A DNA stretch of 36,514 nt, taken from NCBI RefSeq assembly GCF_900539295.1, contig NZ_UQBH01000027.1:1-36514 (forward strand), in the 5' to 3' direction. Below, piece after piece: positions 6,647-13,731 of the stretch (its first letter is position 1; each line of letters begins with the position of its first letter). The notes below the pieces were generated by a model. The model made no database searches. It had not been told where the DNA came from and saw nothing but the letters and a program-made list of their open reading frames with translations. A program made the position numbers and the translations under genes. The stretch comes from an uncultured Megasphaera sp. (lineage in GTDB: Bacteria > Bacillota > Negativicutes > Veillonellales > Megasphaeraceae).

Positions 6647-7309
6647 CTATTTATCTTCGTAGACCCGGACCCGCAGTCGGAGGCCTAAGTCGTCGCAGAT
6701 GGCCTGACATTTTTTGATTTCTTCACTGTCTTCGACCTTATCGACGACGGTGAGGACGACGTTGGGGACGTATTCTTTGCAGCTGACGGCGAAGTGCAGC
6801 ATGGAATCGAAGGACGGCAGGCCGAATTTACTCCGCGTCAGTTCAAGATACCGTTCTTTGTTCGACGCATTCATGCTGATGGAGATGGTATCGAGGATGC
6901 CGCCGCCAAAATCGGGAGCCGTGGGACGGCCATAGGCGAGGTCCGACAGGCCGTTGGTATTGAGCCGCGTCTTAACATCAGGGTGCGTTTCTTTGACATA
7001 TGCCAGGAGCGTTTTCAAATCTTCCAAGCGTTCCGTCGGTTCGCCGAAGCCGCAGAATACGACTTCATTGATATGGTCCCAAGGTGCCCCATCGAGTTCT
7101 TTCTTTACTTCGTCGACGGTCGGTTCTTGTTTCAGCCACAGTGTTTCGTCTTCAGCCATCTTCTTCATCGAGCGCAGGCAGAAGGTGCACGAACAGGTGC
7201 AGCGATTGGTCAAATTGACGTACATGCTCCACGGGCTTTCCGTCTTCAGTTTCAATCCTTCTTGTAAATCAACGTATTGTCCTTGTCCTACTACGGTATA
7301 AACGATCAT
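6647..7309 (-). CDS. Radical SAM protein, TatD-linked type
   Basis: A compact 220-residue radical SAM enzyme. The [4Fe-4S]/SAM motif CxxxCxxC is Cys37, Cys41 and Cys44, in the context VNLTNRCTCSCTFC. The SAM-binding GFGEPTERL follows near residue 87, and NTNGLSDL and ISISMNAS mark later strands of the partial barrel. Size and the VYTV...LYVNLTNRC-like start fit the family often found linked to the TatD nuclease (TIGR04038). Its reaction is unknown. There is no SPASM or other auxiliary cluster domain. Here it is third in an operon behind an ECF S component and pyridoxamine kinase, 15 bases after the kinase stop. No tatD is visible. AAGGGG precedes the ATG. Confidence 0.85.
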   Translation of the reverse strand: MIVYTVVGQGQYVDLQEGLKLKTESPWSMYVNLTNRCTCSCTFCLRSMKKMAEDETLWLKQEPTVDEVKKELDGAPWDHINEVVFCGFGEPTERLEDLKTLLAYVKETHPDVKTRLNTNGLSDLAYGRPTAPDFGGGILDTISISMNASNKERYLELTRSKFGLPSFDSMLHFAVSCKEYVPNVVLTVVDKVEDSEEIKKCQAICDDLGLRLRVRVYEDK

Positions 7310-7324
7310 AATTACTATCCCCTT

Positions 7325-8146
7325 TTATTGTAATGTCGTCAGGTATTCTTCAAAAGCAAGGCCGGCGTTATGCGGTAAATCTAAGGTTTCCGTATATTCC
7401 ATGACCTTGCAGATGAAGTCAGCTGCTTTTTGTACGGCTTCTTCTAATCCCTCACCGCGAACGACCGATGCCGAGACGATGGCCGAAAAGACGTCGCCCG
7501 TCCCGCTGCGGTCACTGCCGATTTTCTTAGTTTTGACCCACGAGGTCTTCCCGTGGTCGTAAATGAAGTTTCCGATGCACGAATCGCGGTGAATCCCGGT
7601 CAGGATGACGCCTTGAGGCCCCTTGTCGGCCAGGGCCTTGGCCATGTCGGAAAAGTCCTCATCCTTGAGTTCAGATGACGGCCGGTAGGGTCTCCCCAAG
7701 AGTTCGCAAGCTTCGGTCAGGTTCGGCGTCAGGACGTCAGCTGCCGACAGGAGACGCCGCATTTCGTCGCACATTTCCTGAGTATAAGACGAATAGATCC
7801 GGCCGTTGTCGCCCATGACGGGGTCGACGATGACCTTCGTATCCGGCCTTTTGAAGTCGCGGAGAAAGTCGAGGACCATGTCGATCTGCCGGACGGAACC
7901 GAGAAAACCCGTGCTGATGCCGTCGAAGGTCAGATCGTTTTTCTTCCAGCTTTCGATATACGGCGTCATATGGTCCGTATAGTCGTCGAGGTAGTAATCG
8001 TGAAAACCTGTATGAACAGAGAGAATCGCCGTCGGCAGGATGCAGCCCTGTACCTTTAGCGCCGATACGATGGGAAGCGCCACGGCAATGCTGCAGCGGC
8101 CGTAGCCGGTTACGTCATTGACCAGGGCCAACTTTTTTTGATGCAT
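7325..8146 (-). CDS. pdxK: Pyridoxamine/pyridoxal kinase
   Basis: A 273-residue ribokinase-fold kinase that phosphorylates pyridoxal, pyridoxamine or pyridoxine in vitamin B6 salvage. The N-terminus VNDVTGYGRCSIAVALPI and PTAILSVHTGFHDYY are typical of the Firmicute pyridoxamine-kinase group. The anion hole and catalytic base are in SDRSGTGDVFSA (about residues 211-222, GTGD with the catalytic Asp). TPNLTEACELLG is the nucleotide-side motif. It is between the ECF S component, 13 bases upstream, and the radical SAM gene, so uptake and trapping of a B6 vitamer is the natural reading. AAGGA precedes the ATG. The symbol is by family; pdxY is the alternative name. Confidence 0.88.
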   Translation of the reverse strand: MHQKKLALVNDVTGYGRCSIAVALPIVSALKVQGCILPTAILSVHTGFHDYYLDDYTDHMTPYIESWKKNDLTFDGISTGFLGSVRQIDMVLDFLRDFKRPDTKVIVDPVMGDNGRIYSSYTQEMCDEMRRLLSAADVLTPNLTEACELLGRPYRPSSELKDEDFSDMAKALADKGPQGVILTGIHRDSCIGNFIYDHGKTSWVKTKKIGSDRSGTGDVFSAIVSASVVRGEGLEEAVQKAADFICKVMEYTETLDLPHNAGLAFEEYLTTLQ

Positions 8147-8159
8147 AGAGAATCATTCC

Positions 8160-8714
8160 TTATCTTTTCAGGTTGTAACCATAACCACGGAATGGGACTC
8201 TCATGAAACAAGCAGCAATGGCATAGGCAGCCGCCATGTTGATGACCCCTTCCCCGATGAGACCGGGCACCATGGTAAGGCCGACACCTAAGCTGCCGTA
8301 AAGGAGACTGCCGGCCGCCGTATAGGACAGAACCATCCAGACGGCGGATAAGAGGAAGCCTAAAAAGACCTTGAGGGACATCAATTTCCACGGCCCCTTA
8401 TCGGGACGGACGGCGAAAAAGACGGCTTCGACCATGATGAATTTAATGATCAGGGTCGGCACGATCCAAATGGGAAAACCGCCGATCAGGTCGGACAGGG
8501 CCGAACCGAGAGAGGCCGCAACGGCAGCCTGACGGCGCGAACTGAACAGGACAGACGCAAAGATGACGGCATCGCCTAAATGGGCATAGCCCAAGGGAAT
8601 GGGAATGCGCGGTACGAAGGTCAGGATAAAGACCAAGGCCGTTAACACGGCTCCATAGCAAAGAGCAGCAGCCGAAAAAGTCGGTGCCTTTTGTTCCATA
8701 GATGATGAATGCAT
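8160..8714 (-). CDS. ECF transporter S component, probably for vitamin B6
   Basis: A 184-residue integral membrane protein with about six hydrophobic segments, first near residues 15-36 and last near 147-170. A conserved loop reads GYAHLGDAVIFASVLF. It has the form of the substrate-binding (S) subunit of an energy-coupling factor importer. An S subunit binds one vitamin and docks on a shared EcfAA'T module, which is not in this window. The N-terminal helix has the small-residue pattern (AALCYGAVLTA) used for docking on EcfT. Position directly before pyridoxamine kinase suggests a B6 vitamer as ligand; HMP/thiamine or riboflavin types are the alternatives. GAGGAGG lies seven bases before the ATG. 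It is the first gene of a three-gene operon. Confidence 0.8.
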   Translation of the reverse strand: MHSSSMEQKAPTFSAAALCYGAVLTALVFILTFVPRIPIPLGYAHLGDAVIFASVLFSSRRQAAVAASLGSALSDLIGGFPIWIVPTLIIKFIMVEAVFFAVRPDKGPWKLMSLKVFLGFLLSAVWMVLSYTAAGSLLYGSLGVGLTMVPGLIGEGVINMAAAYAIAACFMRVPFRGYGYNLKR

Positions 8715-8745
8715 GTGAAATCCTCCTCACGGGTACAGAATTCAC

Positions 8746-8759
8746 ACATTGGCCAATGT
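8746..8759. promoter_or_regulatory. 14-bp perfect palindrome in the ECF operon leader
   Basis: ACATTGGCCAATGT is a perfect palindrome about 20 bases downstream of the expected transcription start and 32 bases before the start codon. It could be an operator for a dimeric repressor. No loop is available for an RNA hairpin of normal geometry. Confidence 0.4.
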
Positions 8760-8777
8760 ATGGTTATGATTAATCTG

Positions 8778-8812
8778 TACTCTATTTTAGAGTATATTAA
8801 CTGTTCTGTAAA
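8778..8812 (-). promoter_or_regulatory. Promoter with -10 box inside a palindrome
   Basis: Minus strand TTTACA (8812-8807), a 17-base spacer and TAAAAT (8789-8784). The -10 box forms the centre of TACTCTA-N3-TAGAGTA (8778-8794), a perfect 7-bp inverted repeat. A protein bound there would block RNA polymerase, so this is a likely repressor site for the vitamin operon. Confidence 0.6.
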
Positions 8813-8866
8813 TGGGACAGATTTGTTTTTTTCTGTACAGCTCGTAAGGACGCCTGTCATATGGCC

Positions 8867-8897
8867 AAAAAAATAGCCCCCGTAAAGGGAGCTATTT
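8867..8897 (-). terminator. Terminator of the obgE-cvfB unit
   Basis: AAATAGC (8871-8877) pairs with GCTATTT (8891-8897), extended by a CCC/GGG inner stem. Seven T follow on the minus strand. It lies five bases after the cvfB stop and closes the ten-gene unit. Confidence 0.85.
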
Positions 8898-8901
8898 CAG
8901 T

Positions 8902-9759
8902 TTATTTCGTCTCTAAATAGGTCCAGCCGTCTTCCTGGCGGACTTTCTGTTCTTTCATGAGATGACCCAAGGCCCGTTTGAAAGCGGCCTTGCTGAGGCC
9001 GAATTTGGCCTTGATGACGGCCGGAGCCGTCTTGTCGCCGTAAGGCATCTTGCCCTTGCGCTGTTCGAGGAACTGCAGGATCTTTTCGGCATCGGGATTG
9101 ATGGCATTTTCCTTGGTCTGGCGCAGGGAAATGTTGATGCGCCCGTCTTCACGCAGGTAGGTAATACGGCCCTTTATCATCTGGCCGATTAGGATCGGTC
9201 CGTTGAATTCGCTGCGGTGCAAAAAGGCGATCCACCGTTCGCGGGTCATGAGGTAAGCCCCCTGGTCGGTCATGTTGTAGACCGCCCCTTCGACCCAGTC
9301 GCCGACCTTGGCGTCGGTCGCAGCCCGCGAGGCCCGGCGCATTTCGTCTTCGACTTCCATCGACACGGCCAGGCGGTGGGACTTGTCTTCATAGAGCTTG
9401 ACCCAGACGTATTCCCCTTCTTTGGGACGCCCCTTCATTTCGGCAAAGGGCATGAAGATGCCTCGTTCCGTTCCGACGTCGACAAAGGCGCCGAAGCGCG
9501 TCGTATTGATGACCGGCGCATAGCCGATCTGGCCTATTTTAATCTTGGGCAGGCGCATGGACGCCGTCAGTCTCCCCGACGGATCGTGGTACAAGAAGAC
9601 CGTCACCTTGTCGCCGATATGGACTTCGCTCGTCTGCTGCTTCAGATGGAGGAGGATATCGTCATTGGTATTGCCCGTACCGCCGTCCAAAAAGGCGCCC
9701 ATGTCACTTTGGCGCAAAACTTCCAAGGTAACGATGGTATTTTCTTGATGTGTCGTCAT
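8902..9759 (-). CDS. cvfB: CvfB-like S1 RNA-binding protein
   Basis: A 285-residue protein of the CvfB family, with S1-like RNA-binding domains and a C-terminal winged helix. In Staphylococcus the family affects virulence gene expression; the molecular role is not settled. S1-like repeats are visible near 1-70 (TLEVLRQSDMGAFLDGG), 75-140 (GYAPVINTTRFGAFVDVG) and 150-215 (VEGAVYNMTDQGAYL). The C-terminal helix-turn-helix includes IKAKFGLSKAAFKRALGHL. The reading frame is open much further upstream (to 10089), but that part overlaps rsfS and is low-complexity. The ATG at 9759, with AAGGTGA five bases before it and one base after the rsfS stop, is the real start. Last gene of the unit. Confidence 0.85.
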   Translation of the reverse strand: MTTHQENTIVTLEVLRQSDMGAFLDGGTGNTNDDILLHLKQQTSEVHIGDKVTVFLYHDPSGRLTASMRLPKIKIGQIGYAPVINTTRFGAFVDVGTERGIFMPFAEMKGRPKEGEYVWVKLYEDKSHRLAVSMEVEDEMRRASRAATDAKVGDWVEGAVYNMTDQGAYLMTRERWIAFLHRSEFNGPILIGQMIKGRITYLREDGRINISLRQTKENAINPDAEKILQFLEQRKGKMPYGDKTAPAVIKAKFGLSKAAFKRALGHLMKEQKVRQEDGWTYLETK

Positions 9760-9760
9760 A

Positions 9761-10144
9761 TTATTCACCTTCGTAGTCAATCCGCGGTGCGTCAGCCCAC
9801 AAGTTTTCCAGATCGTAGTACTGGCGTTCCTGTTCGACGAAGACGTGGGCAATGACTTCACCGGCATCGATGAGGATCCACTTGCCTTCACGGTAGCCTT
9901 CGACGTGGAGGATGGGATAGCCGTTCTTTTCCATCTGTTCTTCAATGTTGTCGGCAATACTCTGGGTCTGCCGGTTGTTGCGGGCACTGCAGATGACGAA
10001 GTAGTCGGCCATGAGGGACGATTCCTTGATGTCGAGGACGGTGATGTCCCAGGCTTTCTTGTCGTCGGCTGCGGCGCAGGCGATTTCATAGACGGATAAG
10101 TCTTTCATCGGTTCAGCATTGGCTGGTTTCATGGTAATTGGCAT
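9761..10144 (-). CDS. rsfS: Ribosomal silencing factor RsfS
   Basis: A 127-residue RsfS (YbeB/Iojap family) protein. It binds ribosomal protein L14 on the 50S subunit and blocks joining with 30S when nutrients run low. Family motifs: AWDITVLDIKESSLMADYFVI in two adjacent strands, then GYREGKWILIDAGEVIAHVF, then YYDLENLWADA at the end. The first ATG (10144) has AAAGGAG about 11 bases upstream; MKPANAEP four codons on is possible. It follows the LCP gene by 34 bases and is one base ahead of cvfB. The order nadD-yqeK-(lcp)-rsfS is common in Negativicutes and Bacilli. Confidence 0.95.
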   Translation of the reverse strand: MPITMKPANAEPMKDLSVYEIACAAADDKKAWDITVLDIKESSLMADYFVICSARNNRQTQSIADNIEEQMEKNGYPILHVEGYREGKWILIDAGEVIAHVFVEQERQYYDLENLWADAPRIDYEGE

Positions 10145-10178
10145 ATATGAAAAGTCTCCTTTTTATACGAATTCAAAA

Positions 10179-11123
10179 TCAAGTATCATCGGGCTTGGGT
10201 GCTGCCGAAATGGCGTTGTTCGTCCGGCCGATGACTTTTTGGACTTCGACCGGGTCGTAGGTCCAGTAATATTTATTGTCGCTGTTCTTGCCTCCTGCGG
10301 CCATTTCACCGGGCAGGATGTAGAAATTGATGTTGTCGGCCGTGACGTTGCGGAAATCAAAGGCCAGTTCGGCCATATCCTTAGCCGGGATGTTGGAATC
10401 GATGTCGTGCCACAGGCGGTACATGAAGAAGGCATTGCTCAAGCCGAAGTCTTTCTGCCGGTCTTCATAGAAATTCTTGATGAACCGTTCCTGGCGCTGG
10501 GTCCGCGATACGTAGCCGTTGCTGTCGAGGTAGCGCATATAGCCCGTGGCGTCCTTGCCGCTGAGGGTCTGGTAGCCCTGGAAGATGTTGATATCCGTTT
10601 CGCCGGCTGCATCGCCGTGGTACATGTTCTTTTCGACGTACAAGGGTACGCCGCCGTTCATGTCGACCATCTTGGCGAAGGATTCCGGCGTAAAGGCCGC
10701 GTAGTACGGGATGGGAATGTGGAAGATGTCTTCGACGACGGCCCGGACCAGGCTGATGCCGCCTTCACTGTAGACGTCCTGCAGCTCTTGTATCCCCTTT
10801 TCCTTGCGCCCTTCGATTTTCGTATCGTCAGGCAGCATGATCAGGTCGATGTGCTTCTTGTCCTTGTTGATGGCGGCGACGCCGACGAAATTGGCCTGCT
10901 GAGGGTTTTCTCCGTCGGTGCCGATGAGCAGGACGTAGAGCGGCTTGTCGGCGCTGGTCTGGACGAAATCACTGCTGTCGGCCGGGGCCGAATCGGGTCC
11001 TTGAGGCTGCTCAGCAGGGGCCGTGAAGTGGAGGTACGCCGACCGGCCGACGAGGAAGATGGCAATGGCGGCGACGACGGCTAAGATTCGATTCAGTATT
11101 TTTCTTCGTTTTTCCTGTGTCAT
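10179..11123 (-). CDS. LCP-family envelope protein with altered active-site motifs
   Basis: A 314-residue membrane-anchored protein of the LytR-CpsA-Psr family. These proteins transfer glycopolymers from a lipid carrier to peptidoglycan. One membrane helix (about 11-27) is followed by an external linker and the LCP domain, from LYVLLIGTDGENPQ (near 62) to LPGEMAAGG near 280. Classical LCP enzymes have RSDT and PRDT segments whose arginines hold the lipid pyrophosphate. Here the equivalent stretches read QANFVG and LPDDTK, so both arginines are replaced. The later arginine cluster (YVSRTQRQERF) is kept. The protein may have another ligand or no transferase activity. Its ATG overlaps the yqeK stop as ATGA, so translation is coupled. 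Confidence 0.85.
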   Translation of the reverse strand: MTQEKRRKILNRILAVVAAIAIFLVGRSAYLHFTAPAEQPQGPDSAPADSSDFVQTSADKPLYVLLIGTDGENPQQANFVGVAAINKDKKHIDLIMLPDDTKIEGRKEKGIQELQDVYSEGGISLVRAVVEDIFHIPIPYYAAFTPESFAKMVDMNGGVPLYVEKNMYHGDAAGETDINIFQGYQTLSGKDATGYMRYLDSNGYVSRTQRQERFIKNFYEDRQKDFGLSNAFFMYRLWHDIDSNIPAKDMAELAFDFRNVTADNINFYILPGEMAAGGKNSDNKYYWTYDPVEVQKVIGRTNNAISAAPKPDDT

Positions 11124-11725
11124 CGTCCGGCCTTCCTCGCTGCCGCTTTCATCATGGCGCTGATGTGGGCATTGCGGTTGATGACCGTGCCGATGAAAAT
11201 GGGCTTCTTCTGGTCGAGGAGGTGGCGGATCGTCGAGTCGTAGCCTAAGAGGACGGCTTCGTCGAGGTCTCGTTCAGCAGCCTGACGCAGGGCTTCGACG
11301 CCGTCAAAATCGCGGTTCTCTTCGATATAGTCGGCCATAAAAATGATTTTTTCCAACTGCCCCATCTGTTCGGCTCCCGTCGTGTGGTGGGCAATGGCCG
11401 CTAAGATGTCGGCATCATCAATACCGTACTGCTCGCGGGCCACGGTGACGGCCGCATAGCCGTGGAGGAGGCTGCCGATGGCAAAGACCGGTGCCGGCAG
11501 ATCCGTAAAGGACCGCTTGGCCAGGGCCTGCATCTCTTCGAGGGGCTTTTGCTTGGCCGCATCGTGGAGAAGAGCCGCCACTTCTGCCGCATCAGCATCG
11601 CTGCCGTAGCGGTCTGCCAAGTGACGGGCCGCAGCGGCTACGCCGAGGACATGGGTATAACGATGAGGGGTCAGGGCTTTTTTTAAATCGTCTTTAATGG
11701 CGTCTTTGAATTCTTCGTTGTACAT
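11120..11725 (-). CDS. yqeK: YqeK-type HD hydrolase (symmetrical Ap4A hydrolase)
   Basis: A 201-residue HD-domain phosphohydrolase. YqeK members split diadenosine tetraphosphate into two ADP with an iron centre. Metal ligands by motif: His25 (RYTHVLGV), His54-Asp55 (LLHDAAK), then a His in GSLLHGYAA, a His pair in IAHHTTG and Asp in IIFMADYIE. Length is typical. GGAG lies seven bases before the ATG, which is 43 bases inside the end of nadD. It overlaps the LCP gene by four bases. The nadD-yqeK pairing is widely conserved. Confidence 0.94.
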   Translation of the reverse strand: MYNEEFKDAIKDDLKKALTPHRYTHVLGVAAAARHLADRYGSDADAAEVAALLHDAAKQKPLEEMQALAKRSFTDLPAPVFAIGSLLHGYAAVTVAREQYGIDDADILAAIAHHTTGAEQMGQLEKIIFMADYIEENRDFDGVEALRQAAERDLDEAVLLGYDSTIRHLLDQKKPIFIGTVINRNAHISAMMKAAARKAGR

Positions 11726-12324
11726 TGATATACTCCATTTTTTCTGATGTATTCGACTACAGCCGATGGAATCATATAGCGGACGGACAGGCCGAGGCGG
11801 ATGCGGCGCCGCAGCTCCGTAGAGGATATTTCCATCGTCGGCACGGGCAGTTTGAGGATGTTTTTTCCCAGCTCCCCGAAGGACGAGATGATGGTATCGA
11901 TCTGTTCCGACCCGTCCGGTCGGGTCGCACCGATGAACTGGCAGAGGCTGAGGATTTCCTCAGGGTTGTTCCAGTTGTGCAGGTCGTGGATCGTATCGGT
12001 CCCCGATATGAAATACAGGCTGTGCGACGGGCCGTATATTTCTTTTAACAGGCGCAGCGTATCGACCGTATAGGAATTGCCCTTGCGGCGCATCTCCATA
12101 TCGCTGACAGTAAAGTAAGGGTTATCAGCCGTAGCCAGGCGCGTCATGGCCAATCGCTGCTCTGCTGTCGCACCGCAGACATCCTTATTAGGCGTGATGT
12201 ACGACGGCACGAACAGGACCTTCTTCAAATGAAAGGCCTGGCGCGCTTCTTCGGCGATCATGAGGTGCCCCAAGTGGATGGGGTTAAACGTCCCTCCCAT
12301 GACGCCGAGCCTAGTGATTTCCAT
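11683..12324 (-). CDS. nadD: Nicotinate-nucleotide adenylyltransferase NadD
   Basis: A 213-residue NadD, which makes deamido-NAD from nicotinate mononucleotide and ATP. The nucleotidyltransferase signature GGTFNPIHLGHL lies at residues 10-21, with His17 and His20 as the catalytic pair. ISSTELRRRI near residue 165 is the second ATP-binding motif (ISxTxxR). GFVPS-type FVPSYITPNK follows the first helix. Its start overlaps the stop of the 53-residue membrane protein by 14 bases. GGGAGG lies about 12 bases upstream of the ATG, inside that small gene. Its end overlaps yqeK by 43 bases. Confidence 0.96.
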   Translation of the reverse strand: MEITRLGVMGGTFNPIHLGHLMIAEEARQAFHLKKVLFVPSYITPNKDVCGATAEQRLAMTRLATADNPYFTVSDMEMRRKGNSYTVDTLRLLKEIYGPSHSLYFISGTDTIHDLHNWNNPEEILSLCQFIGATRPDGSEQIDTIISSFGELGKNILKLPVPTMEISSTELRRRIRLGLSVRYMIPSAVVEYIRKNGVYQCTTKNSKTPLKTI

Positions 12325-12472
12325 GGTACAAATAGATTCCTCCCCAGGCGATAGCTACTGCTAACGCATAAAGCAATAAAAATTTGGCATAGTGCCGGTA
12401 TTCAAATCGTGTTTTCGGTGATGCGGCGTACTGACGAAGGGTCCGCCCGTAGCCGCGAAGGAGGCGCAGCAT
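12311..12472 (-). CDS. 53-residue single-pass membrane microprotein
   Basis: A short open frame between proA and nadD. It starts at ATG 12472, which overlaps the proA stop as TGATG, and ends at TAG 12313-12311, 14 bases inside nadD. The product begins MLRLLRGYGRTLRQYA, a basic, probably amphipathic segment. A region rich in Tyr and Arg follows, then one hydrophobic helix (FLLLYALAVAIAWGGIYLY, about 31-49) and a short HGNH tail. The positive-inside rule puts the N-terminus in the cytoplasm. I do not recognise it. The tight coupling on both sides, which leaves no spacer, is the best evidence that it is translated. There is no strong separate Shine-Dalgarno, so it probably relies on ribosomes finishing proA. 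Confidence 0.7.
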   Translation of the reverse strand: MLRLLRGYGRTLRQYAASPKTRFEYRHYAKFLLLYALAVAIAWGGIYLYHGNH

Positions 12473-13716
12473 CAGCGGATCTGTCCCTGGCCGTCAATGA
12501 GGTATTTATACGAAACCAGGGCTTCGAGGCCCATAGGACCGCGGACGTGCAGTTTCTGCGTGCTGATGCCGATTTCAGCGCCAAAGCCGAATTCAAAGCC
12601 GTCGGTAAAGCGCGTCGAGGCATTGACGTAGACGGCCGCCGAATCGACGGCCAATTGGAAGGCTTTGGCCGTTTCCGGATTTTCCGTGACGATGGCTTCC
12701 GAGTGGTGAGTGCTGAAGCGGCGAATGTGACTGAGGGCTTCTTCGAGGGAACCGACGACTTTGACCGACATGATGAGGCTGTTGTATTCCGTCGCCCAGT
12801 CGTCGTCATCGGCAGCCTTCATGACACTGGCTGCCCGGGCTTCATCGTCGCCGCGGAGTTCGACCGTATCGGCTTCCATGACCGGAGCTAGTTTGGCTAA
12901 AAATTCCTTGGCCACGTCGCGGTGCACGAGCAGCGTTTCCATGGCGTTGCACGTCGACGGCCGCGAAACCTTGGCGTTTTCGACGATATTGACGGCCATG
13001 GAAAGGTCGGCATCCTTATCGACGTAGACGTGGCAGACGCCGCTTCCCGTTTCGATGCAGGGCACCGTCGCCGTGTCGACGACCATGCGGATGAGGCCGG
13101 CGCCGCCGCGGGGAATGGCAAGGTCGATATAGCTGCGCAGGGTCAGGAGTTCCTTGACCAGTGCCCGGTCGGTATTTTCAATGATATTGACGCAGTCCGC
13201 CGGAAGGCCCGCTGCTGTAAGTCCCTGGCGGATGACGCCGGCCAGAGCCGTATTGGAAGCAATGGCTTCACTGCCGCCGCGAAGGACGCAGGCATTGCCC
13301 GATTTGATGCAAAGAGCAGCGGCATCGACGGTGACGTTAGGCCGCGATTCAAAGATGATGGCAATGACCCCTAAGGGGACGCTGACCTTACGGATGAAAA
13401 GGCCGTTGGGACGGCGGAATTCATCGAGGACGACGCCCGACGGGTCCTTCAGTTCGATGACCTGGCGGACGCCTTCCGCCATGGCATCGATCCGCTCTTT
13501 GGTCAAAGTCAGGCGGTCGACCATGGCCGGTGCCATGCCCTTTTCTTTGGCCCGCTTCAAATCTTCGGCGTTAGCTGCCAAAATGTCATCGACATGGGCC
13601 GTCAAGGCGTCGGCAATATAAGCCAGGGCCTTATTCTTGACGTCGGTCCCGGCCGTTTGCAGGACGTACGACGCTTCTTTGGCATCGCGGCCCTTGCGGA
13701 ATACTTCAGATATCAT
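12472..13716 (-). CDS. proA: Glutamate-5-semialdehyde dehydrogenase ProA
   Basis: A 414-residue ProA (gamma-glutamyl phosphate reductase), the second step of proline synthesis. It reduces gamma-glutamyl phosphate to glutamate semialdehyde with NADPH. Aldehyde-dehydrogenase-fold landmarks: FESRPNVTVDAAALCIKSGN near 138-157, LRGGSEAIASN, then the catalytic Cys in HPSTCN-like SRPSTCNAMETLL near residue 255, and FTDGFEFGFGAEIGIST near 370. GAAAGGGG precedes the ATG. It starts 15 bases after proB and its stop overlaps the start of the 53-residue membrane protein. Confidence 0.97.
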   Translation of the reverse strand: MISEVFRKGRDAKEASYVLQTAGTDVKNKALAYIADALTAHVDDILAANAEDLKRAKEKGMAPAMVDRLTLTKERIDAMAEGVRQVIELKDPSGVVLDEFRRPNGLFIRKVSVPLGVIAIIFESRPNVTVDAAALCIKSGNACVLRGGSEAIASNTALAGVIRQGLTAAGLPADCVNIIENTDRALVKELLTLRSYIDLAIPRGGAGLIRMVVDTATVPCIETGSGVCHVYVDKDADLSMAVNIVENAKVSRPSTCNAMETLLVHRDVAKEFLAKLAPVMEADTVELRGDDEARAASVMKAADDDDWATEYNSLIMSVKVVGSLEEALSHIRRFSTHHSEAIVTENPETAKAFQLAVDSAAVYVNASTRFTDGFEFGFGAEIGISTQKLHVRGPMGLEALVSYKYLIDGQGQIR

Positions 13717-13731
13717 GGGAAAAACCCCTTT

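Noticed and set aside
8713..8760. A vitamin riboswitch in the ECF operon leader
   Set aside because: The leader is too short (about 60 bases) and I could not find TPP, FMN or other conserved aptamer motifs.
8902..10089. A 395-codon reading of the cvfB frame including 110 extra N-terminal residues
   Set aside because: The extra part is Ser/Thr/Pro-rich out-of-frame rsfS sequence; the ATG at 9759 has a ribosome binding site and follows the rsfS stop by one base.
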